Shown piece by piece: positions 8,090 to 16,217 of a stretch of DNA of 64,000 nt (within the stretch, counting starts at the first letter, position 1; each line of letters starts with the position of its first letter). The notes beneath the pieces were generated by a model that saw nothing but the letters and a program-made list of their open reading frames with translations, was not told the origin of the DNA and did no database searches. A program made the translations under genes and the position numbers. The stretch comes from Haloferax sp. Atlit-12N (GTDB taxonomy: Archaea; Halobacteriota; Halobacteria; Halobacteriales; Haloferacaceae): positions 372,001-436,000 of the forward strand of contig NZ_PSYW01000001.1 in assembly GCF_003383095.1 (NCBI RefSeq). The letters are read 5' to 3'.

Positions 8090-9058
8090 TTACTGGCCGT
8101 TCGTCAGCCGCGAGTGCGCCCCGATGAGGGCGTTCGAGAGGTCGAGGCTCTCGATGTGGGTCTCCTCGTCGACGATAGAGTTCTTCAGCTCAGCGTTTCG
8201 AATGACCGCGCCAGGGAAGACCACGGACTCTTCGAGCACGGAGTCTTCGACCACCGCGTTGGCCATCACGTGGACGTTAGTGCCGACCTCGGTGTTCGTG
8301 AGCGTCGCCGACTCGTGGACGAAGTTCTCGCCGTCGAGGTACCACGCCACTGCGTCGAGGTAGCTCTGGGGCGTGCCGATGTCGAACCACGCGCCGTCGA
8401 ACGTGTAGGCGAACACGTCGCCGTTCTGCTGGAGCCACTGCATGAACCAGCCGGGCTCGTCGGGGTTGTTGTCACCGGAGAGATACTCGTCGAACTTGGG
8501 CAGGTCGTCCGCCGGGAAGGCGTAGCAGGCGATGGAGACGAGCGTGCTCTTGGGGTCTTCGGGCTTCTCCTGGAAGTTGATGACGCGGTCGCCGTCGAGT
8601 TCGACGAGACCGTAGGACTTCGCGCGCTCTTTGTCGCCCACGTCGTAGGCGGCGAGACACGGCTCGTTTTTCTCGTAGAAGAAGTCCACGAAGTCGCCCA
8701 CGTCGAAGCTGATGAGGTTGTCACCCGCGATGACGACGAGGTCCTCGTCGACCTCCTCGCGGTCGATGAGTTGGGCGAGCGCGCCCACGACGCCGAACTT
8801 CTCGTCTTCTTCGCTGGTGTCTTCGACCGACAGCGTCGGCTTTTCGAACGGCGATTCGTCGATATACTCCTCGAATGCGCCGGCGAAGCGCTCGTTCGTG
8901 CTCACGAACACCTCCGAGACCCGGTCGTCGGCTTCCAGGTCTTCGAAGATGGTGTCGATGACCGTCTGGTCACCGACTGGCAAGAACATTTTGGGTCGGT
9001 GTTTGGTAATCGGCCACAGACGCGTCGCGTACCCACCGGCAAGGACGACTGCCTTCAT
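8090..9058 (-). CDS. Sugar-1-phosphate nucleotidyltransferase
   Basis: The 322-residue protein begins MKAVVLAGGYATRLWPITKH, the nucleotide-binding loop of the GlmU/RmlA/RfbA family, followed by RPKMFLPVGDQ and VVIAGDNL. The C-terminal third has hexapeptide-like repeats (NTEVGTNVHVMANAVVEDSV, then IRNAELKNSIV), forming a short left-handed beta-helix. It should make an NDP-sugar (UDP- or dTDP-glucose type) for glycosylation or exopolysaccharide; the exact base and sugar cannot be read from sequence. The ATG at 9058 is used because MKAVVLAGG is the family start. It is divergent from the HTH gene at 9173. Confidence 0.9.
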   Translation of the reverse strand: MKAVVLAGGYATRLWPITKHRPKMFLPVGDQTVIDTIFEDLEADDRVSEVFVSTNERFAGAFEEYIDESPFEKPTLSVEDTSEEDEKFGVVGALAQLIDREEVDEDLVVIAGDNLISFDVGDFVDFFYEKNEPCLAAYDVGDKERAKSYGLVELDGDRVINFQEKPEDPKSTLVSIACYAFPADDLPKFDEYLSGDNNPDEPGWFMQWLQQNGDVFAYTFDGAWFDIGTPQSYLDAVAWYLDGENFVHESATLTNTEVGTNVHVMANAVVEDSVLEESVVFPGAVIRNAELKNSIVDEETHIESLDLSNALIGAHSRLTNGQ

Positions 9059-9172
9059 ATCCCCCAAATCCCGCCACGTAGACAAGGCCTTTTTGCATCC
9101 TCTCTATCTTGCTGACACTTTTTCGACCGAGGCGGCGCAAGGGATTTTCCCTTCGACTCCCAACCGAGCGAT

Positions 9173-9472
9173 ATGACAGCCCGGGAGTCCGACACGACGG
9201 CCCGCCAGCGCATCGCCGACGCCCTCCGCGACGACCCCGCGACGGCCTCCGAGCTTTCGGCGAGCGTCGGCGTCTCGGTGTCGTCGGTGTACGGCCATCT
9301 CCAACACGTCGCCCAAACAGTCCGCGGGGAGGACGGCGAGCAGTTCCTCGTCGCGCCGCCGGAGTGCAAACACTGCGGCTTCAGCGCCTTCGACGACCCC
9401 GTGAACTACCCCTCGCGGTGTCCGGAGTGTCGAAGCGAGGGCATCGAAGAGGCCGTGTTCAAAATCGAGTAG
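9173..9472 (+). CDS. HTH/zinc-ribbon predicted transcriptional regulator
   Basis: The 99-residue protein has an N-terminal winged HTH (ARQRIADALRDDPATASEL, then VSVSSVYGHLQHV) and a C-terminal rubredoxin-like zinc ribbon with C64-K-H-C67 and C83-P-E-C86. This is the architecture of COG3357, predicted archaeal regulators with an HTH fused to a Zn ribbon. Targets are unknown. It is divergent from the nucleotidyltransferase gene and convergent with the SRA-HNH gene, whose stop lies 5 bp away. Confidence 0.85.
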   Translation: MTARESDTTARQRIADALRDDPATASELSASVGVSVSSVYGHLQHVAQTVRGEDGEQFLVAPPECKHCGFSAFDDPVNYPSRCPECRSEGIEEAVFKIE

Positions 9473-9477
9473 TCGGT

Positions 9478-10323
9478 CTAAAACGACGCCACGGTCCGAT
9501 TGTGGTAGTCGAGAAAGTCGACGTCGAGGTCGTGGTCCTCGCGGACCGAAAGCGGGGTACCGTCTAACTCGCGTTCGTAGGCGTGGGCGATGGTGTGCGT
9601 CTTGGGGTCGACGGCTATCATTCCGTAGTCGAAGTCCGCGTGGTGGTCCGGACAGAGGACGAGGAGGTTCGCCTCGACGTCCGGGCCGCCGTGGGGCCGC
9701 CCGAGCGGTTTGAGATGGTGCGCCTCGGCGTAGCCGTCGTGGACTCCTCGACGGCGACGCTCTCCACAGACCTGGCACGTGTGAGAGTACCGCTCTTTCA
9801 ACTCGGTCGCAAGCGCCGTGTTTCGGATGATTCGGGTTCGCGTCGTCTCGGTGCGTTCCGCGGACGCGAGGTCCGCCGCGGCTTCTTCGTCGTCGACCCG
9901 TTCTCGCCTCTCGTGACGGCGGCGGAGCACGAATCGAAAGACGTCCCTGTCGTCACCCTCGAACGGGCCGTGCGCGTAGTCGACGACTTCGACCTGGCCT
10001 TGGTACTCCCAGTCACCCCCATCCGACTCTCGATGGAAGAAAAATATCGGTAACGGATGGTGTTTGGCCCACGCGAGGAACTTGTTGCCGCCGGTGAGCG
10101 TCTGGTCGCCGGTCCGCCCCTCTCCGATGTACGTGAACTGGCCGCCGGTCACGTCGTCGCCGTACGGTCCGCTGTCGCTCGAAAAGAGGCGGAGATACCG
10201 CTGGTCGTCGTCGTCGTAGCAGATTTCGATGCCGCGGCCCGTCATCCCGCGGTCGAATCGGGACCGGAGTTCCGACCCGCTCAACCGCTCTCCGGGTTCG
10301 AGCGAGAGCCCTGCGAGTTTCAC
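9478..10323 (-). CDS. Putative SRA-HNH modification-dependent endonuclease
   Basis: The 281-residue protein has two parts. Residues 1 to about 145 resemble a YDG/SRA domain: GMTGRGIEICYDDDD, then GGQFTYIGEGRTGDQTLTGGN, close to the SRA pattern of G-Q-x-Y-x-G-x-G followed by Q-x-L-x-x-G-N. SRA domains flip out modified bases. Residues 180-235 form an HNH nuclease with zinc ligands C183-x2-C186 and C224-x2-H227 and catalytic H202-H203 and N219. The combination is that of McrA-like type IV restriction enzymes that cut modified DNA. No methylase is adjacent. The SRA call is weaker than the HNH call. Confidence 0.75.
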   Translation of the reverse strand: MKLAGLSLEPGERLSGSELRSRFDRGMTGRGIEICYDDDDQRYLRLFSSDSGPYGDDVTGGQFTYIGEGRTGDQTLTGGNKFLAWAKHHPLPIFFFHRESDGGDWEYQGQVEVVDYAHGPFEGDDRDVFRFVLRRRHERRERVDDEEAAADLASAERTETTRTRIIRNTALATELKERYSHTCQVCGERRRRGVHDGYAEAHHLKPLGRPHGGPDVEANLLVLCPDHHADFDYGMIAVDPKTHTIAHAYERELDGTPLSVREDHDLDVDFLDYHNRTVASF

Positions 10324-10392
10324 GACGAAACCGACGGACGTGTCACGAAAAAGGGTTCCCCACGATGGTTCGTTCCCTCCGACCAGTGCCGC

Positions 10393-11076
10393 TTATGCCG
10401 CGTCTAACTCGTCCAAGAGCGTCCGCGCCGCCGCGGCCGAGGAGCCGGGACCGCGCGCGGTGATGAGATCTCCGTCGACCGTGACGCTGGTGTCGCTGTC
10501 GAGTTCGGCGTCCCAGACGCCGCCCGCGGCTTTCACCTCGTCTTCGACCCAGTAGGGAAGCTTTCGGCCGTCGGGCATCAGGTCGTCGTCGTCGACGATG
10601 CCTTCCTCCCACTCGTTGGGGAAGCCGGTGACCTCGCGCCCCTCGACGAGGAACGAGCCGTCGGCCTCGCGGGTGAACCCGAGGATGCCGACGGCGTGGC
10701 AGACGACGAGCGCCTTCGAGTCGTCGCCGGCGACCGCCTGCAAGAGCGCCTGTCGGGCGTGTCGGTCCTGATTGATGTCCCACGCGGTGCCGTGGCCGCC
10801 GGGGAACACCACGGCGTCGTACTCGCGGGCGTCGACCTGCGCAATCGGCTCCGGATTCTGCAGGCGTTCGTCGTTCTCGTGGACTTCGACGACGCGTTCG
10901 GCGAGTTCCTCACCGACCTCCTCGGGGTCGATAGAGCGCTCGTCGACGACCGGCGGCGCGCCCGTCGGCGTCGCGACCGTCACGTCCACCCCGGCGTCGG
11001 TCAGGGTTGTGAGCGGCTCGATACATTCCTCTCCCCAGTAGCCGTCTTCGCTGACGATGAAAAGCGCCGATGTCAT
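10393..11076 (-). CDS. DJ-1/PfpI family protein
   Basis: The 227-residue protein shows the DJ-1/PfpI core: VVFPGGHGTAWD (residues 89-100) and the nucleophile elbow ALVVCHAVG with C126. It has the large-form insertion seen in HSP31/glyoxalase III-like members (E17 near the active site, W14 in GYWGEE). Such proteins act as glyoxalases, deglycases or chaperones under stress. ATG 11076 gives MTSALFIVSEDGYWGEE; the longer in-frame version from 11100 has no conserved residues. It lies 69 bp upstream of the HNH gene on the same strand. Confidence 0.85.
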   Translation of the reverse strand: MTSALFIVSEDGYWGEECIEPLTTLTDAGVDVTVATPTGAPPVVDERSIDPEEVGEELAERVVEVHENDERLQNPEPIAQVDAREYDAVVFPGGHGTAWDINQDRHARQALLQAVAGDDSKALVVCHAVGILGFTREADGSFLVEGREVTGFPNEWEEGIVDDDDLMPDGRKLPYWVEDEVKAAGGVWDAELDSDTSVTVDGDLITARGPGSSAAAARTLLDELDAA

Positions 11077-11178
11077 CGCTCCCGGGTACGGTCCGGCCAC
11101 AAAAAGGCCCCGCGGAGGCGGAAATCCGCGGGAATGAGCGACGCGACGGTGAGGCGTCGCGGCCGCGTGGACGTCGAC

Positions 11179-11745
11179 TCAGTCGTCGCCGTTCTCGTCG
11201 ACGATGACGACTTCGCCGTCTTCGACGGTGACGTTGATGAGCGTCTTGACGTGGTGGTCCGAGTCGTCGAGTTCGTTCGGCCCGGCCTTCTTGATGATGG
11301 CGACGGTGTCGACGACGTCCGCGCCGATGTGGTCGAGCGCGTCGAGGACGGCCTTCATCGTGCCGCCGGTCGAGAGCACGTCGTCGAGGACGAGCACGCG
11401 GTCGCCCTCATTCACGTCGTTGATGAACATGTCACCCTCGGAGTAGCCCGTCTGCTGGTGGAGCGAGACCTCCCCGTCGAGGCCGTACTCGCGCTTGCGG
11501 ATGACGACGAGCGGGATGTCCGTCATCAGCGAGACGGCCGTCGAGATGTGGATGCCCATCGCCGCGGGCGTGACGATTTTGTCGACGTCTTCGAGGTTCG
11601 CCTTGCGGATGATCTTGATGACAATCTCGCGCAGGAGCCCCGGCTTTAGCATCGGAACCCCGTCGCTGATGGGGTGGACGAAGTACTCGTAATCTCCTTT
11701 TTCGATGATCGGCGCGTCGAGGAGAGACTGCCGCAACTGGTCCAT
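11179..11745 (-). CDS. hpt: Hypoxanthine/guanine phosphoribosyltransferase-like protein
   Basis: The 188-residue type I PRTase has the PRPP loop [14 protein letters not shown] and an upstream [23 protein letters not shown] segment, as in the archaeal HGPRT/APRT-like family. It would salvage purine bases onto PRPP. Some haloarchaeal members are called HGPRTase-like because activity is unproven. The start at 11745 ([12 protein letters not shown]) is supported by a TATA-like box about 27 bp upstream, suggesting a leaderless transcript. Confidence 0.88.
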   Translation of the reverse strand: MDQLRQSLLDAPIIEKGDYEYFVHPISDGVPMLKPGLLREIVIKIIRKANLEDVDKIVTPAAMGIHISTAVSLMTDIPLVVIRKREYGLDGEVSLHQQTGYSEGDMFINDVNEGDRVLVLDDVLSTGGTMKAVLDALDHIGADVVDTVAIIKKAGPNELDDSDHHVKTLINVTVEDGEVVIVDENGDD

Positions 11746-11767
11746 GGCGCTCGTTCCCCCGGTTAGG

Positions 11768-11774
11768 CATAAAA
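11768..11774 (-). promoter_or_regulatory. TATA box for the hpt-like gene
   Basis: TTTTATG on the minus strand lies about 26 bp before the ATG at 11745 and is preceded on that strand by CGAA, a BRE-like motif. This implies a leaderless transcript. Confidence 0.5.
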
Positions 11775-11905
11775 TGTGGCGGTTCGATGGCTCTCGGACA
11801 CGCCGACCCACGTCTCGCGGTATCGACTACCGTGGACCGACCGACGCCGAGCGCGACCGCTCTCCGACAACGGTCTCCGCACGGAGCGCGACGCTCCGAG
11901 GGCGG

Positions 11906-12328
11906 CTACATCCCGCCGAGAAGTTGTGACGCGGTCTTCACCAGCGGCTCGACCTCCTCGTCCGGTTCGACGAAAAGCAACATGCCGCGACCGCCGCAGT
12001 AGACCTGCAACACGCCGTAGCCGTCGCGTTCCTCGAACCGATACTCGACGCTGTTCTGTACCGGACTAAGCCCGGAAAACAGCCCGCGCTCCATGAACTC
12101 GCGCCGAGTCTCCTCGGCGAGCGAACTCAGGTGCGTCACGAGTTCGTCGCGACTCCCGAAGTCTTCGCGGACCGACTCCCCGACGTGAAACAGGTCGAAG
12201 GCCGTCGCACCGTAGACGGCGACCAGAGAGACTGCCCCCTTCGCAGTCCCCCGAAGCGCGTCCATCGCGACCTCGCTGTCGGGTCCCGGTCCGTTGACGG
12301 ATGCCATCCGTGACGGGTCGATTATCAT
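11906..12328 (-). CDS. Conserved haloarchaeal hypothetical (about 140 aa)
   Basis: The protein of 140 residues (133 if it starts at 12307) is soluble with an alpha/beta look: HLSSLAEETRREFMERGLFSG, then a YRFEERDGYGVLQVYCGGRGM strand-rich region and VEPLVKTASQLLGGM at the end. I recognise it only as a short haloarchaeal family of unknown function. The longer in-frame version from 12463 reads through a low-complexity, AT-rich stretch and is unlikely. It faces the large 517-bp intergenic region upstream of the transport cluster. Confidence 0.7.
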   Translation of the reverse strand: MIIDPSRMASVNGPGPDSEVAMDALRGTAKGAVSLVAVYGATAFDLFHVGESVREDFGSRDELVTHLSSLAEETRREFMERGLFSGLSPVQNSVEYRFEERDGYGVLQVYCGGRGMLLFVEPDEEVEPLVKTASQLLGGM

Positions 12329-12845
12329 TCGTTTCCCCCCTTGCCCTGACGCTGCGCGTCTCCCTGCCCGGAGCGCGCGCCTGGACGGATCATAAATGTC
12401 CGATTGTGAGTCAGTATTATAAATTTGAGGGTCACACTGTAGGTAATAATTCGCCCCCGCCAAATCCGGACGGAAAACGCCTGAAGCCGCCGTTTACTAC
12501 GAGACCTGACTCTCTGATTTGATCCGGCCTCGAGGGCAGTGGTTCGACACTCACGTGGCTGGTAGGAATCGTTAAGAAATGGGCCCGTGAGCGCGGAACC
12601 GCACAACTACATTGATTTTTAGTGAACTACGTTGCCCGTATTTTCAGTTATTTCATCCCAAAACCAACAGACCGCGTAGTGGTGCGTGTGCGGTTCCCCC
12701 TCACCCAGAATCCTAGGACGATTCGATAAATAGTACACTTCTATTTTGTCGATTGGCTACAAAACCCGATTGAAATATATGCTTCCGTCCCATAGGTAGC
12801 GTAAGTGACCGAACGCTGCGCCCAGCTTGAGTCACGACCATACCC
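12329..12845. other. 517-bp AT-rich intergenic region at the head of the transport cluster
   Basis: This is one of the least GC-rich stretches in the window. It must hold promoters for the minus-strand hypothetical and for the plus-strand TrkA-N gene. A TATA-like AAATATAT lies at 12773-12780, about 70 bp before the ATG at 12846. A strong AT block (ATTATAAATTT at about 12416-12426) could serve the minus-strand gene. No convincing ORF or RNA fold was found. Confidence 0.5.
12773..12780 (+). promoter_or_regulatory. TATA box for the TrkA-N/APC operon
   Basis: AAATATAT in AT-rich surroundings, about 70 bp upstream of the ATG at 12846, predicts a leader of around 40 nt. Confidence 0.45.
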
Positions 12846-13274
12846 ATGATACACCAACCACTCGTACTCGGTGGAGAACACGCGGGTCGCGCGCTCGCCG
12901 AGCGACTACTGGAGGAGTACGAATCCGTCACGTTCATCGACGAGAACGAGGCAGTGGTCGCCCACGCGATCGAACGCGGCATCGACGCGCGAGTCGCGGC
13001 GTTCGACGAGCCACAGTCTCTCCGAGCCGCGTGGAACGAAAACGCGGACGCGGTCATCGTCGTGGGACGAATCGATCCGACGAACCTGCTTCTCACGCAG
13101 GCCTCGCGGACGACGTTCGACGTCGACCGGGTCACCGTACTCGTTAACGACCCGCAGAACACGGACGTGTTCGAGGACCTCGGTGTCGAAGTGATCTGCG
13201 TCACGTCGCTCGTCACCGACATGGTCGTCGGGTCGCGCGCTGAACCGGCAGAGGACGCGCGAGCGGGTGGATAA
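12846..13274 (+). CDS. TrkA-N (RCK) domain protein
   Basis: The 142-residue protein is a single nucleotide-binding Rossmann domain: PLVLGGEHAGRALAERLLEE at the start, then VTFIDENEAVVAHA with the acidic strand end typical of NAD binding, and NADAVIVVGRIDPTNLLL. It lacks a TrkA-C domain. Such proteins gate ion transporters in response to nucleotides. It sits 3 bp upstream of the permease gene at 13278, so it is probably its regulatory subunit or a regulator of the downstream cation systems. Confidence 0.8.
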   Translation: MIHQPLVLGGEHAGRALAERLLEEYESVTFIDENEAVVAHAIERGIDARVAAFDEPQSLRAAWNENADAVIVVGRIDPTNLLLTQASRTTFDVDRVTVLVNDPQNTDVFEDLGVEVICVTSLVTDMVVGSRAEPAEDARAGG

Positions 13275-13277
13275 ACC

Positions 13278-15479
13278 GTGGAAAAAACACTCGAACGAGA
13301 CCTCGGTCTCTTCTCGGTGCTCGCGATCAGTATCGGGGCGATGGTCGGCAGCGGAATCTTCATTTTACCGGCACTCGCGGTCGATATCGCGGGTCCAGCG
13401 GTTATCCTGGCGTACTTGCTCGCCGGCGTTCTCGTGCTGCCCGCGGCGCTGTCGAAATCCGAGATGGCGACGGCGATGCCCGAAGCCGGCGGCACCTACT
13501 TGTTCATCGAACGGGGGATGGGTCCACTGTTGGGCACCATCGCCGGTATCGGCACGTGGTTCTCGCTCTCGTTCAAAGGTGCGCTCGCACTCGTCGGCGG
13601 CGTACCGTACCTGCTGTTGCTGTTTGACGTCCCCTCCACAGTCGTCACGCCGGTCGCGCTCGCGCTCGCGGCGCTCCTCGTCGTTGTCAACCTCGTCGGG
13701 GCGAAACAGACCGGGAGGCTACAGGTCGGAATCGTCGCCATCATGCTCGTCGCGCTCGTCTGGTTCGTCCTCGGCGGGACGCCGACCGTCGAGTCGACGA
13801 ACTTCCGTCCGTTCTTCAACGGCGGAGTCGGCGGCCTGCTCACCGCGACCGGTCTCGTGTTCGTCTCCTATGCGGGCGTGACGAAAGTAGCGAGCGTCGC
13901 CGAGGAGGTCGAAGACCCCGACCGAAACATCCCACTGGGCATTCTCGGGTCGCTCGGCTTCACGACGGTCCTCTACGTCCTCATCGTCGCCGTGATGGTC
14001 GGAGTCACCGACCGCGGCGTCCTCGCCGAGAGCGCGACGCCGATGGCACTCGCCGCGGAGGCGTCGCTCGGAACCGCCGGCGTCGTCGCCGTCGTCGTGG
14101 CTGCGGTCCTCGCGCTGGTCAGTACCGCGAACGCCGGGGTTCTCTCCTCGTCGCGGTACCCGTTCGCGATGAGCCGAGACAAACTCGCCCCGCCGTCGCT
14201 GTCGACGATCAGCGACCGGTTCGGAACCCCGAGCACGTCGATTACCCTCACGGGTGTCGTGCTGTTGCTTCTCATCGCGTTCGTTCCGCTGCTCGACATC
14301 GCGAAGCTCGCGAGCGCGTTCCAACTTCTGGTGTTCGTCCTCATCAACCTCGCCGTCGTCGCGTTCCGAGAGGGACACGTCGAGTACGAACCGTCGTTCA
14401 CCTCGCCGCTGTACCCGTGGATGCAGGTGTTCGGCGCGCTCAGTGGCCTCGTGCTCCTCACGCAGATGGGTACGCTCCCGCTCGTCGGTGCGGTCGTTCT
14501 CACCATCGCGGGCGCCCTCTGGTTCTTCGTCTACGCCCGGTCTCGCGTCGACCGCGAGGGCGCGGCCGCCGACGCTGTTCGCCAAGAGGTCAGCCGCAAC
14601 GCGGTCGAACGAGCCGAAGCGGCCATCCAAGCGCACCGCGACGAGTACCACGCCCTCGTGGCGATTTCGCACGACATCTCGAAAGCCAGAGAGCGGGCGC
14701 TGATTCAGGTGGCTTCGAGACTCGCTCGCGCCAACGACGGACGAGTCACGGTCGCACGGTTCGAGACGGTGCCGGACCAGACGTCCTTGGCCTACGCGTC
14801 AGCGGTCGAATCGCCAGCCGACGTCGAGTTCGAACGACAGACCGACGAGCTCGACGACGAGTTCGGCGTGCCGATACGGTGTGGCACCATCGTCACCCAC
14901 GACACGCGACACGCGGTCGTCAACTACGCCGCCAACCAGGACGTCGACTTCCTTCTCGTCGAGCACCCGACGGGGACAAAGCGCGTGAGTGAGCGCCTCT
15001 TCGGGACCGATACGTCGTGGATTCTCCGTCACGCACCCTGCGAAGCCGGTCTACTCAGAGGCTCCGACCTCGACGGGATTCGAACCGTCGAACTGCTCGC
15101 GAGCCAGGGGCCGTACGACCCGACGAAAGTCGCCGTCGCGGACGCGCTGGCGAGCGAGTCCGAAGGCCGAATCCACCTGAGTCACTGCGGGGACACCACC
15201 GACTCGGCGGCCCGGCGACGGTCCCTCGAACAGTACAAAGCGGACATCGCCGAGTTGTGTAGCGCTCCCGTCGAGATGGGGACGCTCTCTACGGACGGTG
15301 GCCCCCACACCCCGCCGAGCGAGAGCGACCTCCTCGTCGTGGCCGCCGACGAGTGGAACGGGCGGTCGGACGCGAAGGCGGTCATCGACGAGTGGGACGG
15401 TTCGGTGCTCGCGGTTCACGGTCAGGACGCGACTCGACGCGGGCCGCTCATGCGCGCGCTCGACCGTCAGTTGTTCTGA
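13278..15479 (+). CDS. APC-family amino acid permease fused to C-terminal USP-like domains
   Basis: The 733-residue protein starts at GTG 13278. Residues 1 to about 425 form the transporter with about 12 membrane spans, starting LFSVLAISIGAMVGSGIFIL, the APC family TM1 substrate motif (GSGIF). Residues from about 430 to 733 are cytoplasmic and USP-like (YHALVAISHDISKARERAL, VDFLLVEHPTGTKRVSERL), probably two domains. Permease-USP fusions are common in haloarchaea and are thought to sense energy state through ATP or AMP. Substrate is probably a cationic or neutral amino acid but cannot be fixed. It is nearly contiguous with the TrkA-N gene. Confidence 0.88.
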   Translation: MEKTLERDLGLFSVLAISIGAMVGSGIFILPALAVDIAGPAVILAYLLAGVLVLPAALSKSEMATAMPEAGGTYLFIERGMGPLLGTIAGIGTWFSLSFKGALALVGGVPYLLLLFDVPSTVVTPVALALAALLVVVNLVGAKQTGRLQVGIVAIMLVALVWFVLGGTPTVESTNFRPFFNGGVGGLLTATGLVFVSYAGVTKVASVAEEVEDPDRNIPLGILGSLGFTTVLYVLIVAVMVGVTDRGVLAESATPMALAAEASLGTAGVVAVVVAAVLALVSTANAGVLSSSRYPFAMSRDKLAPPSLSTISDRFGTPSTSITLTGVVLLLLIAFVPLLDIAKLASAFQLLVFVLINLAVVAFREGHVEYEPSFTSPLYPWMQVFGALSGLVLLTQMGTLPLVGAVVLTIAGALWFFVYARSRVDREGAAADAVRQEVSRNAVERAEAAIQAHRDEYHALVAISHDISKARERALIQVASRLARANDGRVTVARFETVPDQTSLAYASAVESPADVEFERQTDELDDEFGVPIRCGTIVTHDTRHAVVNYAANQDVDFLLVEHPTGTKRVSERLFGTDTSWILRHAPCEAGLLRGSDLDGIRTVELLASQGPYDPTKVAVADALASESEGRIHLSHCGDTTDSAARRRSLEQYKADIAELCSAPVEMGTLSTDGGPHTPPSESDLLVVAADEWNGRSDAKAVIDEWDGSVLAVHGQDATRRGPLMRALDRQLF

Positions 15480-15568
15480 CCTCGGCGAGCGACCCACCGC
15501 TCTCCGTGCATTTATCGGCGGTTCACGCGACCAAAACACATATTTTCGGGAGCCCCATTGGTCGGCTC

Positions 15569-16048
15569 ATGGCGTCGACATCCATCGACGAGCTCGATAG
15601 ATACATCCTTTATGCGCTGCAGAAAGACGCGCGACACACGTCGGGAAACGATATCGCCTCCGCACGTAACGTCTCTTCGAGTACGGTTCGAAACCGGATT
15701 TCGAAGCTCGAATCGAGCGGGATTATCCGGGGAAGCCACCTCGACATCGACTACGAGGCGCTCGGCTACCAGCTCCACACGATTATCTTCTGTACGGCGC
15801 CGATTTCGAAGCGAGAAGAACTCGCGAGAAACGCCCTCTCGGTCGAGGGAGTCATCTCGGTTCGCGAGATTATGTCCGGCGAGAAGAACGTCCACATCGT
15901 CGCGCTCGGTCGGAACAGCGACGACCTGAGTCGAATCGGGCGCGAACTCAGCGATATGGGGTTCGAGATTGCGGAAGAAGAGATAATCCGCAACGAGTAC
16001 ACCTGCCCCTACAGCCCGTTCTCGGGAGACTCGACGAACGAGGCGTAA
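15569..16048 (+). CDS. Lrp/AsnC family transcriptional regulator
   Basis: The 159-residue protein has an N-terminal HTH (IDELDRYILYALQKDARHTS, then SSSTVRNRISKLESSGII) and a ligand-binding RAM-type C-terminal domain (VEGVISVREIMSGEKNVHIVALG). The start at 15569 fits the family; in-frame codons upstream overlap the permease end. A TATA-like ACATATTTT at about 15537-15545 lies roughly 28 bp upstream. Its place between an amino-acid permease and the Mrp operon suggests it controls one or both, with an amino acid as effector. Confidence 0.9.
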   Translation: MASTSIDELDRYILYALQKDARHTSGNDIASARNVSSSTVRNRISKLESSGIIRGSHLDIDYEALGYQLHTIIFCTAPISKREELARNALSVEGVISVREIMSGEKNVHIVALGRNSDDLSRIGRELSDMGFEIAEEEIIRNEYTCPYSPFSGDSTNEA

Positions 16049-16160
16049 CCCCTGATGTCGACGCCGTTTCGACGGTCTCGATTGGACACCGCGACCCGCG
16101 TCTGACCGTCGGATAGCGGAAAGGGTTTTGCTTGGCTTTCGCTACAGACACGTAGTACCA

Positions 16161-16217
16161 ATGAGCCAGTATCGAACGTCCCGACGAATCGTCCGGTCCG
16201 ACTTCGGAGGTGGCTGA
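16161..16217 (+). CDS. 18-codon ORF overlapping the mrpE start (possible leader peptide)
   Basis: ATG at 16161 opens a short frame reading MSQYRTSRRIVRSDFGGG and ends at TGA 16215-16217, whose last base is the first base of the mrpE ATG (TGATG). A GGAGG sequence at 16206-16210 precedes the junction and could serve mrpE reinitiation. The peptide is basic, unlike the acidic bulk proteome, and has no known relatives. It may be a translated leader coupling or gating expression of the Mrp operon, or it may be chance. Confidence 0.35.
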   Translation: MSQYRTSRRIVRSDFGGG

